From Christensenella sp. UBA1685 (GTDB taxonomy: Bacteria; Bacillota; Clostridia; Christensenellales; CAG-138): a stretch of DNA of 64,000 bases. This document shows, piece by piece, positions 50,523 through 58,081 of the stretch. The notes below the pieces were generated by a model. It was not told the origin of the DNA and searched no databases. It worked only from the letters and a program-made list of their open reading frames with translations. Each line of letters starts with the position of its first letter. Position 1 is the stretch's first letter. A program made the translations under genes and the position numbers. The stretch covers positions 1-64,000 of the forward strand of contig DCKB01000021.1 in the NCBI GenBank assembly GCA_002320595.1. The letters are read 5' to 3'.

Positions 50523-52367
50523 CTAGTCTGCGTCAGTCACGGAAGCATAGATCCAGCCGAAGCCAACGCGGTTTACCCATTGATCGGCAGCCAGCTGCAC
50601 CCGGTCAGCCTTCAGAGTTTTATCAATGAGCTCGATCACGGGGATGCCGGACACGTTGTCCAGCCAAATGCTTTCCATTTCAGCTACATAATCCAATCTC
50701 TTCTCGTGGTCGAAGCGCTCTTCGCTGCTGTTGGCCAGAGTCCAAAGCTCGTCATAACGCTCGGAAGTGAAGGTGTCGTACCGGTTTGCCCAAGCGCTGC
50801 CGTATACCTTCAGGCCGTTCCAAGGAGCCAGCTCGTTGGTGGACCAACCGGCAAAGCCCAGGTCAAAGGAGGTAGCGTCCGTCTTGGCGGCACGGATCTG
50901 CTCATTGGATTGGCTGGTGGGCAGACCATTGAGAATCAGTTCGAAGCGGTCGGCGCCGAAGATCGAGGGCCAGCTGCTCTGGAGTGTTTCAGCGATCGCG
51001 GTCATATCAGCATCGTCATTCCTGTAGGTCAGTGTCAGAACGACTTTGTCCTGGCCGGCATCGGTTAAAGCCTGTTCAAAGAGCTTTACAGCCTGTTCAG
51101 GATCATATCCGCAGTAATCATCGGGGATGGCGCTTCCCTGCTTGCTGTTGCGGTAAGATTCGCCGGTGGTGACATCCGCGATGAAACGGGTAGAGAGCAG
51201 GTAATTTGCAGGCTTAGCGTTCAGCAGCTTTGCAATGGACTCGCGATCCACAGCGAGGAACAACGCCTTACGGAAATTAACGTCGGAGAGGATGGGCGTG
51301 TCGGGATTGTTCACGTTAACGGGCATATATTTCACATAGATGCTGGGGGAGTAGAGCACGCGGGGGTCTTCTTCATAATCCTTAAACTGGGACGAATTGA
51401 GCTCTACATAATCGAGTTCGCCGGCTTCAAACATCTGCAGCTGCGTTCCGCGGTCGGGAATGATCTTCATGACCAGATTCTCGATCTGGATTATTCCCTG
51501 ATTGATGTAAGCAGGGTTTTTCTTAAAGCTGATTTCAGCGTCTCTTTCCCATGCATTGTAGGTGAAAGCGCCGGAGCAGACAACCTTGTCGATCTCAGTA
51601 CCATAAGTGGTAGCGGTGCGATCGGCATTCATCAGAGCCTCATACATTTCCTCGTATACGGGAACGGTCCATGCATAAGCAAAGTGGCTCATAACTTCGG
51701 TGGCATCCTGTGCGATGGAGGTAGTTATCTCCAAAGTCATATCATCCACCTTCTTGATGCCGACATCTTCCCAAGTGGGGACAGCGCCGTCAACTTCGGT
51801 CTGCGTATAATAAGCCTTTGCATTAAGGATCTTAATGTAATCTTCCGCGAATGCGCCGCCGCGGCCGTTGACCAGTTTGGGATCCAGCAGCATCTTGAAA
51901 GAATACATAAAGGTATCAGCGTTGATGGCTTCACCGTTGGCCCAGCAAGCATCCGGGTTAACCTTGATCTGCCAGACGGTGCCGTCGTCGTTCATCTTCA
52001 CGGGCTCTCCGTCAGCCAGACAAGCGCGCAGAGAAACGCCGGTTTTATCCTCATTGTAAAAGTAACCATACAGCGCAGCGCCGGTGTATTCAATGCAGCA
52101 GCTCTCGATGTCAGAGGTGTACATGTGAGGGTTCAGCGTAGCGATAGACTCTGTGCGCGCAAAAGTCAAAGTTCCCTTACCGGTCTTTGAAACTTCTTCT
52201 CCTGCTTCGCTGGGGGCAGGCTCGGGAGCGTCAGTGGTCGTAGCAGGTGTCTCTGTCGGGGCAAAAGGGCTTTCTTCGGGCTCAACGGTCTGCTGTGCGC
52301 AGCCGGCCATAATGGCGGCGGACATTACAACAGCCAGAATCAGGGAGAGAATACGCTTGCTGTTCAT
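50523..52367 (-). CDS. oppA: Family-5 solute-binding lipoprotein OppA (system 2)
   Basis: 614 residues: lipoprotein signal ending SAAIMAGC, a Glu/Pro/Thr-rich spacer (EPEESPFAPTETPATTTDAPEPAPSEAGEE), then the SBP_bac_5 domain (LNPHMYTSDIESCCIEYTGAALYGYFY; VPLD-like VDRESIAKLLNAK). Family 5 binds peptides but also opines, nickel, sugars and amino-sugar conjugates. Its position between creatininase-family and permease genes makes a non-peptide or modified-amino-acid ligand plausible. Confidence 0.9.
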   Translation of the reverse strand: MNSKRILSLILAVVMSAAIMAGCAQQTVEPEESPFAPTETPATTTDAPEPAPSEAGEEVSKTGKGTLTFARTESIATLNPHMYTSDIESCCIEYTGAALYGYFYNEDKTGVSLRACLADGEPVKMNDDGTVWQIKVNPDACWANGEAINADTFMYSFKMLLDPKLVNGRGGAFAEDYIKILNAKAYYTQTEVDGAVPTWEDVGIKKVDDMTLEITTSIAQDATEVMSHFAYAWTVPVYEEMYEALMNADRTATTYGTEIDKVVCSGAFTYNAWERDAEISFKKNPAYINQGIIQIENLVMKIIPDRGTQLQMFEAGELDYVELNSSQFKDYEEDPRVLYSPSIYVKYMPVNVNNPDTPILSDVNFRKALFLAVDRESIAKLLNAKPANYLLSTRFIADVTTGESYRNSKQGSAIPDDYCGYDPEQAVKLFEQALTDAGQDKVVLTLTYRNDDADMTAIAETLQSSWPSIFGADRFELILNGLPTSQSNEQIRAAKTDATSFDLGFAGWSTNELAPWNGLKVYGSAWANRYDTFTSERYDELWTLANSSEERFDHEKRLDYVAEMESIWLDNVSGIPVIELIDKTLKADRVQLAADQWVNRVGFGWIYASVTDAD

Positions 52368-52379
52368 GTTTAATCCTCC

Positions 52380-53174
52380 TTATTTAAATAACTTTTCTGG
52401 GGTGGGTTGGTATGCGATGATCTTATCCACAAGGCGTTCCAAATAATCGAGCACCTCATTGGTCATTGCTTCGCCGATTTCAGCAGTGGCCTTACGGGCA
52501 TCGCCCAATGCGCCATTTAACGTCACATCGTGCTTCCAGTTCCAAACGCCCTGACCGCCGCCCGGCACGAATGCAGTTCGGTCGGTGAAAATGCTGGTCT
52601 GGTTGATTCCCTTTTCTCTCTTTTCCCGCACGATGTCCGGCCGCAGATACATGCATTGCGCCGTCTCCATCTCGCATGCATGGCCGAAGTTGCCGGGCTG
52701 AATGCCAGGGAAGTACTTCTGGATGCCACCTTCCAACAGCTCGGATCCAACCGGAGTCCAAAACGCTGTAACATCATGTTCCTGCTTCAAAATCTGCACA
52801 GCAGACATCAGGCATGGCTTGTTTCCCCCGTGGGCGTTTACAAATAAAACCTTATCAATGCCATAATGGACAGCGGAAAGCGCTGTATCAACCAACACGG
52901 CAGTCAAGGTGCTCACGCGCAGGGTCGCAGAGCAAGGGAAATCCATGTGGTGCGAAGAGATGCCATAGGTGATAGGCGGGAAGCAAATCACTTTATGGCC
53001 GCAGCGGCCAGCCAAAAGCTTGGCAATCCGATAGGCCCTTACGGTATCGGTCACAAATGTGGTGTTGGGTCCATGTTGTTCACAGGAACCTACCGGGATA
53101 AGAGCTACCTTGATCTCAGGCAGCACTTCAGCCACTTCCGGCCAAATCATGTCCTCCAGAATCAGACGGTCCAT
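52380..53174 (-). CDS. Creatininase-family amidohydrolase
   Basis: 264 residues. Family metal ligands in PVGSCEQHGPNTTFVTDT (Glu32, His34, Asp43), VNAHGGNKP and HACEMETAQCMYL. The family opens cyclic amides (creatinine) or removes formyl or amide groups (FAPy deformylase, MftE peptidase). It lies in the operon between the ornithine-cyclodeaminase-like gene (17 bp) and oppA (12 bp), so it probably acts on the imported compound or its product. AGGAGG before the ATG. Confidence 0.88.
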   Translation of the reverse strand: MDRLILEDMIWPEVAEVLPEIKVALIPVGSCEQHGPNTTFVTDTVRAYRIAKLLAGRCGHKVICFPPITYGISSHHMDFPCSATLRVSTLTAVLVDTALSAVHYGIDKVLFVNAHGGNKPCLMSAVQILKQEHDVTAFWTPVGSELLEGGIQKYFPGIQPGNFGHACEMETAQCMYLRPDIVREKREKGINQTSIFTDRTAFVPGGGQGVWNWKHDVTLNGALGDARKATAEIGEAMTNEVLDYLERLVDKIIAYQPTPEKLFK

Positions 53175-53191
53175 TTTTTAATTCCTCCTTT

Positions 53192-54322
53192 TCAGTGCCA
53201 ATGGGGTTTGTCCCAGATCTTCAGCTTTTGTCCCAACCCTTTTTCAAGGGCATTGTTGTAAAGGTCATAGCCCCAGGCTACGTCTTCGATGGGGAGTCCC
53301 CCTACAACAAGCAACAGTTTATCTTCCTCGTTTTTGCGAGGCAAAGCAGTTCCAGCAACAACTTCTCCAAGGCTTACAATGTTATCCTCTTTCAAAAGGC
53401 CCTGCTCATACAGCATCAGCATGTCATACGAAGAGGCCCAATCCCGGATGCCTTCTATGCCTTGGTAGCACATCTTACCTTCTTCGAGATAGTCCAAATG
53501 CATCTGCCAGTTGTCTACGGCTACCCGGTTCTTCAGATACATTTCCTTGGGCAGATCAGCAGTGCCGGTAATGGTCAGCAGCGCGCCAGGTTTCAGCATT
53601 TCAGGCGTGATATGCACTTTCACCTTTCCGGCAGTAGCTACACTGATCACATCTGCATTCTTCAGTACATCTTCCAATGTGTCGCAAACCACATACTCTG
53701 CGTTCAATTCCTTCTCCATATCCTGTTGGAAAGACAGTGCCCTATCCCGGTTGATGTCATACAGGTACACCTTGCTGACCCGTCCCATGCCCTCAGCAAT
53801 GGCCATGATGCAAGCATGGTTAATAACGCCGCATCCAATCACGGCAATATTCTCAGCTGTTGCACTCTTAAGGTACTTGGCTGCAACCCCAGGCACAGCC
53901 CCGGTCCGGGCAGCGGAGAGCAAATTTGCAGACATAATCGCCATAGGCGCGCCGGTGTCCGCATCGTTCAGGGAGAACATCAGGATGGAGCGGGGCAAAC
54001 CCTTTTTGATGTTTTCAACATTAGAACCATACCATTTCTGTCCGGTCACATGAAAGCGTCCGCCCAAATAAGCGGGCATAACCATATAGCGGCGATCCGG
54101 CCCAGCTTTGGGCATACCTTCAAACGCCGGCTCATCCGGATACCAAAGCATAATTCCATGGGAGTCTCTTTTCGGCCCTCCCATGATGTAATCGCCTTTT
54201 CCTGCCAAACGGAACATGTCCTCGATGGTCTTGACGCACTGCTTCATATCCAGTACGCCGGCTTCCAGCATATCCGGTTCGGACAGATACAGGAACTGTA
54301 ATCCTTCTTCTTCCATTTTCAT
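53192..54322 (-). CDS. Ornithine cyclodeaminase / mu-crystallin-family protein
   Basis: 376 residues. NAD(P)-binding motif VIGCGVINHACIMAIAEG, dinucleotide-site YLYDINRDRAL, and the family block SANLLSAARTGAVPGVAAKYL; the N-terminal LSEPDMLEAGVLDMKQCVKTIEDMFRL is also typical. Family members include ornithine cyclodeaminase, ketimine reductase, alanine dehydrogenase and SbnB. Close relatives are, from memory, sometimes labelled tyramine oxidase subunit B; that name is not supported by chemistry visible here. Its ATG overlaps the kinase stop (ATGA); the ATG at 54316 is an alternative with better ribosome spacing. Confidence 0.82.
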   Translation of the reverse strand: MKMEEEGLQFLYLSEPDMLEAGVLDMKQCVKTIEDMFRLAGKGDYIMGGPKRDSHGIMLWYPDEPAFEGMPKAGPDRRYMVMPAYLGGRFHVTGQKWYGSNVENIKKGLPRSILMFSLNDADTGAPMAIMSANLLSAARTGAVPGVAAKYLKSATAENIAVIGCGVINHACIMAIAEGMGRVSKVYLYDINRDRALSFQQDMEKELNAEYVVCDTLEDVLKNADVISVATAGKVKVHITPEMLKPGALLTITGTADLPKEMYLKNRVAVDNWQMHLDYLEEGKMCYQGIEGIRDWASSYDMLMLYEQGLLKEDNIVSLGEVVAGTALPRKNEEDKLLLVVGGLPIEDVAWGYDLYNNALEKGLGQKLKIWDKPHWH

Positions 54323-55857
54323 TGTTCCTTTCCGGGTATTACACCCCAATCTGTTAATTTCTTGTTTACGCTTTTAAGGGAATGATAGGCATCTTCCAGG
54401 ATAGACCGAAGTGCAGCATATTTTTCTCCCAATTCCGGGGCAGGCTCGCTGACGGTTTCTACCTTGTGAAAGCTCTTTACAACGGATATGTCGGGAAACA
54501 GCCCCGCGCCTACGCCTGCTAAAACAGCGGTTCCCAAACTGCCTGCGTTCAGATCCACATTGGTCTTTACGATAGGTTTCTGGAACACATCTGCCAAGAT
54601 CTGTTGCCAAACTAAGCTCTTTGCTCCCCCGCCCACTATACGAACGGAATCCACCTTATCGAGCTTTTCGATCCGCTCCAGAATAATTCCCAAGTGAAGC
54701 GCTACACCTTCCATTATGCTGCGGCTTAAATCCGCTTTCGTGTGCGTGGCCTTTAATCCCAGGAATGCGCCTTTCACTTCCGTATCAAACCAAGGGGCGC
54801 GTTCCCCTAATATGTAAGGCATGTACAGGAGGCCGTTGGCGCCGGGAGATGAGGCCCGGATCTGCCTTTCCACCTCCGCGTATGGCGCTTTTGCCTCATT
54901 TTCTGTGGAATCGTTTCCCCAGAGGTTCTTGACGTACCAATCGTAGCTCAACCCGCCTGCCTGCATGGTGCCGCCGTTGATATAGTAGCCTTTCTTTAAG
55001 GATAGCCCTTTGTACAGCCCACTGTCCGGCTCCATATTCAGCTTGTCGGTTGCTGCCGAAAGCCAGCTGGAGGTTCCAAGGCAAACGTAAGCTTCTCCTT
55101 TTTCAAGGATACCCGCCCCCAGCATTGCTGCCCGTCCGTCCCCGGCCCCCTGCACGACAAGCGTACCGGAGGAAAGCCCGCACTGGCTGGCGGCAGTGCT
55201 AAGAACACCGCCAATAGGAGTCCCTGCCCAAACCACATCCGGAAGCTTTTCGCGCGGCAGCCCTACTGCACGCAGAAGCGTATCGGACCACTGGCCGTGA
55301 AAAATGTCATAAAGGTGCGTATGGCCTGCATCTGAGGCATCTGTCAAATAGCGGCCGGTCAGGCGAAAGTTGATATAATCTTTTGGTTGTAAATACTTGT
55401 GCGCCGCCTCAAATACATGGGGCTCGTGCTTCTTCAGATACAGTATTTTGGGAGCTGTATAATTCGCGCTGGGATTGTTTCCTGTAATGGAATAGAACTC
55501 CCTTTCTCCCACCTTGGAAGCGATATATCCATATTCTTCCTTAGCTCTTCCATCCGCCCAGATCATGCAGCGCCTGAGAGGCTTGCCTTCCTTGTCCACA
55601 GGCAGGCAAGCCATCATCTGGCCGGATACGGCTACCGCTGCCACTTTCTTTGGATCACGTCCTTGCAGCAATATCCGGTTATTCGTGCAGAAGGCCTGCC
55701 ACCAATCCTCCGCATCCTGCTCGGCGCAGAGACCGCCCTGCGCATAATGCACGGGGTAGCTTTGCTCGCTATGGGCTACCAGTTCCCCATTCAAAGCGTA
55801 CAGTGTTGCCTTATCAGAGGAAGTTCCCAGATCGTGAGTCAATAAGAACTTGGCCAT
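54319..55857 (-). CDS. FGGY-family carbohydrate kinase (xylulokinase-like)
   Basis: 512 residues. N-terminal phosphate loop HDLGTSSDKATLYALNG, DAEDWWQAFC, AVSGQMMACLPVDKEGKPLRRCMIWADGRA, and the C-terminal MEGVALHLGIILER, RIVGGGAKSLVWQQILADVFQKPI, LGTAVLAGVGAG, all of FGGY kinases. Closest in pattern to XylB-type sugar/polyol kinases, but LsrK (AI-2 kinase) belongs to the same family, so the substrate is open. It would phosphorylate the product that the adjacent DeoC-like aldolase then splits. GGAGG just before ATG 55857, 20 bp after the aldolase. Confidence 0.88.
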   Translation of the reverse strand: MAKFLLTHDLGTSSDKATLYALNGELVAHSEQSYPVHYAQGGLCAEQDAEDWWQAFCTNNRILLQGRDPKKVAAVAVSGQMMACLPVDKEGKPLRRCMIWADGRAKEEYGYIASKVGEREFYSITGNNPSANYTAPKILYLKKHEPHVFEAAHKYLQPKDYINFRLTGRYLTDASDAGHTHLYDIFHGQWSDTLLRAVGLPREKLPDVVWAGTPIGGVLSTAASQCGLSSGTLVVQGAGDGRAAMLGAGILEKGEAYVCLGTSSWLSAATDKLNMEPDSGLYKGLSLKKGYYINGGTMQAGGLSYDWYVKNLWGNDSTENEAKAPYAEVERQIRASSPGANGLLYMPYILGERAPWFDTEVKGAFLGLKATHTKADLSRSIMEGVALHLGIILERIEKLDKVDSVRIVGGGAKSLVWQQILADVFQKPIVKTNVDLNAGSLGTAVLAGVGAGLFPDISVVKSFHKVETVSEPAPELGEKYAALRSILEDAYHSLKSVNKKLTDWGVIPGKEQ

Positions 55858-55877
55858 GGATGCCTCCATCGGGTTAC

Positions 55878-56552
55878 TTACTTTGCGTTTGCTTCCTCAA
55901 TGATCTTAACTGCGCTCTCCAGGCCAACGCCGAAGCGTTCTACCCCCAGGTCGAGCATCCTTTCCACAGTCTCAACGGTGCGGATGCCGCCGGCAGCTTT
56001 GATTTTGGCCCTTCCTTTGCACGCCTGCGCCATAACTTCTACATGATGCAGCGTAGCCGGGCCAGCTTTGCCCGTGGAAGTCTTTACATAGTCCACACCG
56101 CCTTCAATCAGCAGATCACATGCATGACGAATTTCGTCATCGTCCAGATAGCAGACTTCAAGAATGCATTTATACACTATATCGGGGCCAATAGCGTCCC
56201 GAACGGCTCTCACATCATGAACCACCATCTTGTCCAACCCGGACTTAAAAGCGCTTATATTCATAATGTTCTCAATTTCCTGAGCGCCGTGGGACAAATG
56301 CCATTTTGCGAAGTTGGCTTTGACTTCAGCCGGGTCTGCACCGGTTATGTTGCTGCACCCGGCCCCTACCAATACATCGGTTCCCTTAAGCCCCTCCACC
56401 ATTTCATCCAAGTAGCACCGCTGCCCGATTACGGAATAGAAATGATATTTTTTCGCAATCTCCACCATGTCCACCATCTCCTGATGGGTGGCTGTTGCGC
56501 CAGTTAAAGTTGCATCGCACATCCGTGCAAATTCAAGTCCACTGATCCCCAT
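55878..56552 (-). CDS. DeoC-like class I aldolase, divergent
   Basis: 224 residues, DeoC/LacD-like TIM barrel. Schiff-base Lys157 in DYVKTSTGK and Lys185 in IKAAGGIRT are conserved. The usual start IDHTLL reads MCDATLTGA, the phosphate-side VIGFPLG reads VGAGCSN, and the position of the proton-relay Asp102 (EVDMVINIG) is Glu94 (EIENIMNIS). It is thus probably a retro-aldolase with a substrate other than deoxyribose-5-phosphate, acting on the kinase product. First gene of the operon, with a strong promoter upstream and GGAGG before the ATG. Confidence 0.85.
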   Translation of the reverse strand: MGISGLEFARMCDATLTGATATHQEMVDMVEIAKKYHFYSVIGQRCYLDEMVEGLKGTDVLVGAGCSNITGADPAEVKANFAKWHLSHGAQEIENIMNISAFKSGLDKMVVHDVRAVRDAIGPDIVYKCILEVCYLDDDEIRHACDLLIEGGVDYVKTSTGKAGPATLHHVEVMAQACKGRAKIKAAGGIRTVETVERMLDLGVERFGVGLESAVKIIEEANAK

Positions 56553-56600
56553 GATTTATCCTCCATGCTGGTAAAATTAATGAAAGAAAGGATTGAGGTC

Positions 56601-56630
56601 ATTATATGTCTTATTATGTCATATTGTCAA
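56601..56630 (-). promoter_or_regulatory. Consensus promoter of the nine-gene operon
   Basis: Minus-strand TTGACA (56625-56630) and TATAAT (56601-56606), spacer 18. The spacer carries repeated GACATA units, candidate operator sequence for the GntR protein at 43907. Confidence 0.65.
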
Positions 56631-56659
56631 TAGGTATTTTTAAAGATTCGCAAAAGAAA

Positions 56660-56688
56660 GATGGCCCCTTTAAGATCAGTAGGCCATC
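56660..56688 (-). terminator. Possible weak terminator of the C39-type gene
   Basis: GATGGCC / GGCCATC, 7-bp stem with a 15-base loop, about 50 bp past the stop on the minus strand. Confidence 0.35.
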
Positions 56689-56738
56689 ATATAAGTAATG
56701 TTTAAATATATTATAATATAAGTCAAGTTCATTATACT

Positions 56739-57308
56739 TTATGCTTTTTGAAACAGGTACCACGAAGGAGTTCTGTAGCTTATCTGCTCCATGGCCACCT
56801 CAATTGGAACAACTACATAGGGAGGAGCCATGTGAAAAAGCCCGCGCCTATACGGCTTATCATACTTTTCCTGCCGAAAAGAAGGATCCAACACATAAAT
56901 ATCCTCCTCCTTCGCCGCTGCTGCCAGAACAAAGTGCCCTCCATCAGAAAATAGCCCCTGGGGTTTTCCCGCATGGAGAATCGCGGCTGCACCTGCATGC
57001 AATCCCTCCAGCAGTTCTGCCTGTTCTGTTCCAACAGACAGGTTTAAATTGTACAGTTCCGCTATTTTCGCCGAAAACAGCTGCATATCCGTACCAAAAT
57101 GATTTGCTCCTGCTTCTACAGAAATGCGCACCGCTTCCTCAGGCTCCAGCTCTTTTTCCGTAAGGGCGCTCACCAACATGCAAGCGCAAATCAACCCGCA
57201 TCCCGCCTTTGCCACAGAGGGATACGGCTCTCGAGGCGCTGTTCCCTGCTCCAGCGAGGTGGGGTACAAAATATGTTCATAGTCCATCTGATTTAAAACC
57301 CGAATCAT
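56739..57308 (-). CDS. C39-like papain-fold cysteine protease
   Basis: 189 residues. Catalytic Cys37 in KAGCGLICACMLVSAL, His125 in GGHFVLAAA and Asp141 in IYVLDPS match the Peptidase_C39_2 pattern (papain-like fold, bacteriocin-processing relatives). There is no ABC-transporter part, double-glycine substrate gene or signal peptide nearby, so a cytoplasmic amidase or peptidase role is likely. ATG 57308 is used because GGAGAG precedes it. It lies just upstream of the nine-gene operon on the same strand, and diverges from the nitroreductase. Confidence 0.75.
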   Translation of the reverse strand: MIRVLNQMDYEHILYPTSLEQGTAPREPYPSVAKAGCGLICACMLVSALTEKELEPEEAVRISVEAGANHFGTDMQLFSAKIAELYNLNLSVGTEQAELLEGLHAGAAAILHAGKPQGLFSDGGHFVLAAAAKEEDIYVLDPSFRQEKYDKPYRRGLFHMAPPYVVVPIEVAMEQISYRTPSWYLFQKA

Positions 57309-57335
57309 GCATCTCTCCAAAAGCTATAATATAAA

Positions 57336-57371
57336 CATATATAACATATATTGCATATATAGCATATGGAG
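57336..57371. repeat. Four tandem 9-bp repeats in a divergent promoter region
   Basis: CATATATAA, CATATATTG, CATATATAG and CATATGGAG follow head to tail (57336-57371), sharing CATAT. They lie between the starts of the C39-type protease and the nitroreductase and probably overlap promoter elements. Possible operator array or slippage-prone spacer. Confidence 0.5.
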
Positions 57372-57473
57372 ATGAGCTTGTCAATGTGGATTTTCATGAT
57401 AAACCCTATATTATTATATTCCATTTTCCTTTTCTCAATGCTATACTACCAAGCGAAGGGGGTGGATAATAAT

Positions 57474-58001
57474 ATGAACCAACAGGCAATGGACGCTATT
57501 TTAAACAGAAGAAGCATTCGGCAATACACATCTCAACCGCTTTCAACAGGCGAAATTAAGCAATTGCTTACAGCGGCTATGAGCGCACCAAGTTGCATGA
57601 ACTGCCGGGACTGGTCTTTTATTGTCGTAACAGATAGAGACATGCTGCAGCGCATGGCTGCAGGAAACGGCAAGCCAGCAGATCCTTTAAAGCAGGCTGC
57701 CGCTGGAATCTTGATTTGCGGCGATCTGCTCCGTACCTTTTCAAAGGCCCCGGAGTATTGGATCATCGACTGCGCCATAGCGGCAGAAAACATTTGCATC
57801 GCTGCTCAAGCCATGAACATCGGCAGCGTATGGTTGGGTACCTGGCCGCAGATGGAACGCGTAAAGAATCAGTCCGCTCTTTTTGATTTGCCGGAACATA
57901 TCGTTCCGCACTCAATAATCGCCTTGGGTTACCCTGACGGCGAACCCAAGCCAAGGCCCTGCATTTACGAAGAAAACCGCGTCCACTTCGAAACGTGGTA
58001 A
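57474..58001 (+). CDS. Nitroreductase-family FMN oxidoreductase
   Basis: 175 residues. FMN-binding NRRSIRQYTSQPLSTGEIKQLLTAAMSAPSCMNCRDWSFIVV, the dimer/FMN segment DCAIAAENICIAAQAMNIGSVWLGTW and the end ALGYPDGEPKPRP are typical. NAD(P)H-dependent reducer of quinones, nitro compounds or enones; substrate unknown. The ATG at 57474 is used because GGGGGTGG precedes it; an upstream in-frame start would add a hydrophobic stretch without a ribosome site. Confidence 0.9.
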   Translation: MNQQAMDAILNRRSIRQYTSQPLSTGEIKQLLTAAMSAPSCMNCRDWSFIVVTDRDMLQRMAAGNGKPADPLKQAAAGILICGDLLRTFSKAPEYWIIDCAIAAENICIAAQAMNIGSVWLGTWPQMERVKNQSALFDLPEHIVPHSIIALGYPDGEPKPRPCIYEENRVHFETW

Positions 58002-58032
58002 ACTCCCTCATATAAGAGCTTTTTTGACGGAT

Positions 58033-58057
58033 TGAGGGCCGGTAAAACCGGCCCTCA
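58033..58057. terminator. Bidirectional hairpin terminator
   Basis: TGAGGGCCGGT / ACCGGCCCTCA, perfect 11-bp stem with AAA loop, between convergent genes. Confidence 0.75.
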
Positions 58058-58081
58058 CCTCATGGAAACGCTTATAGCTTA

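Noticed and set aside
57336..57371. Considered as a short CRISPR-like array
   Set aside because: Units are only 9 bp, directly adjacent without spacers, and no cas genes are present.
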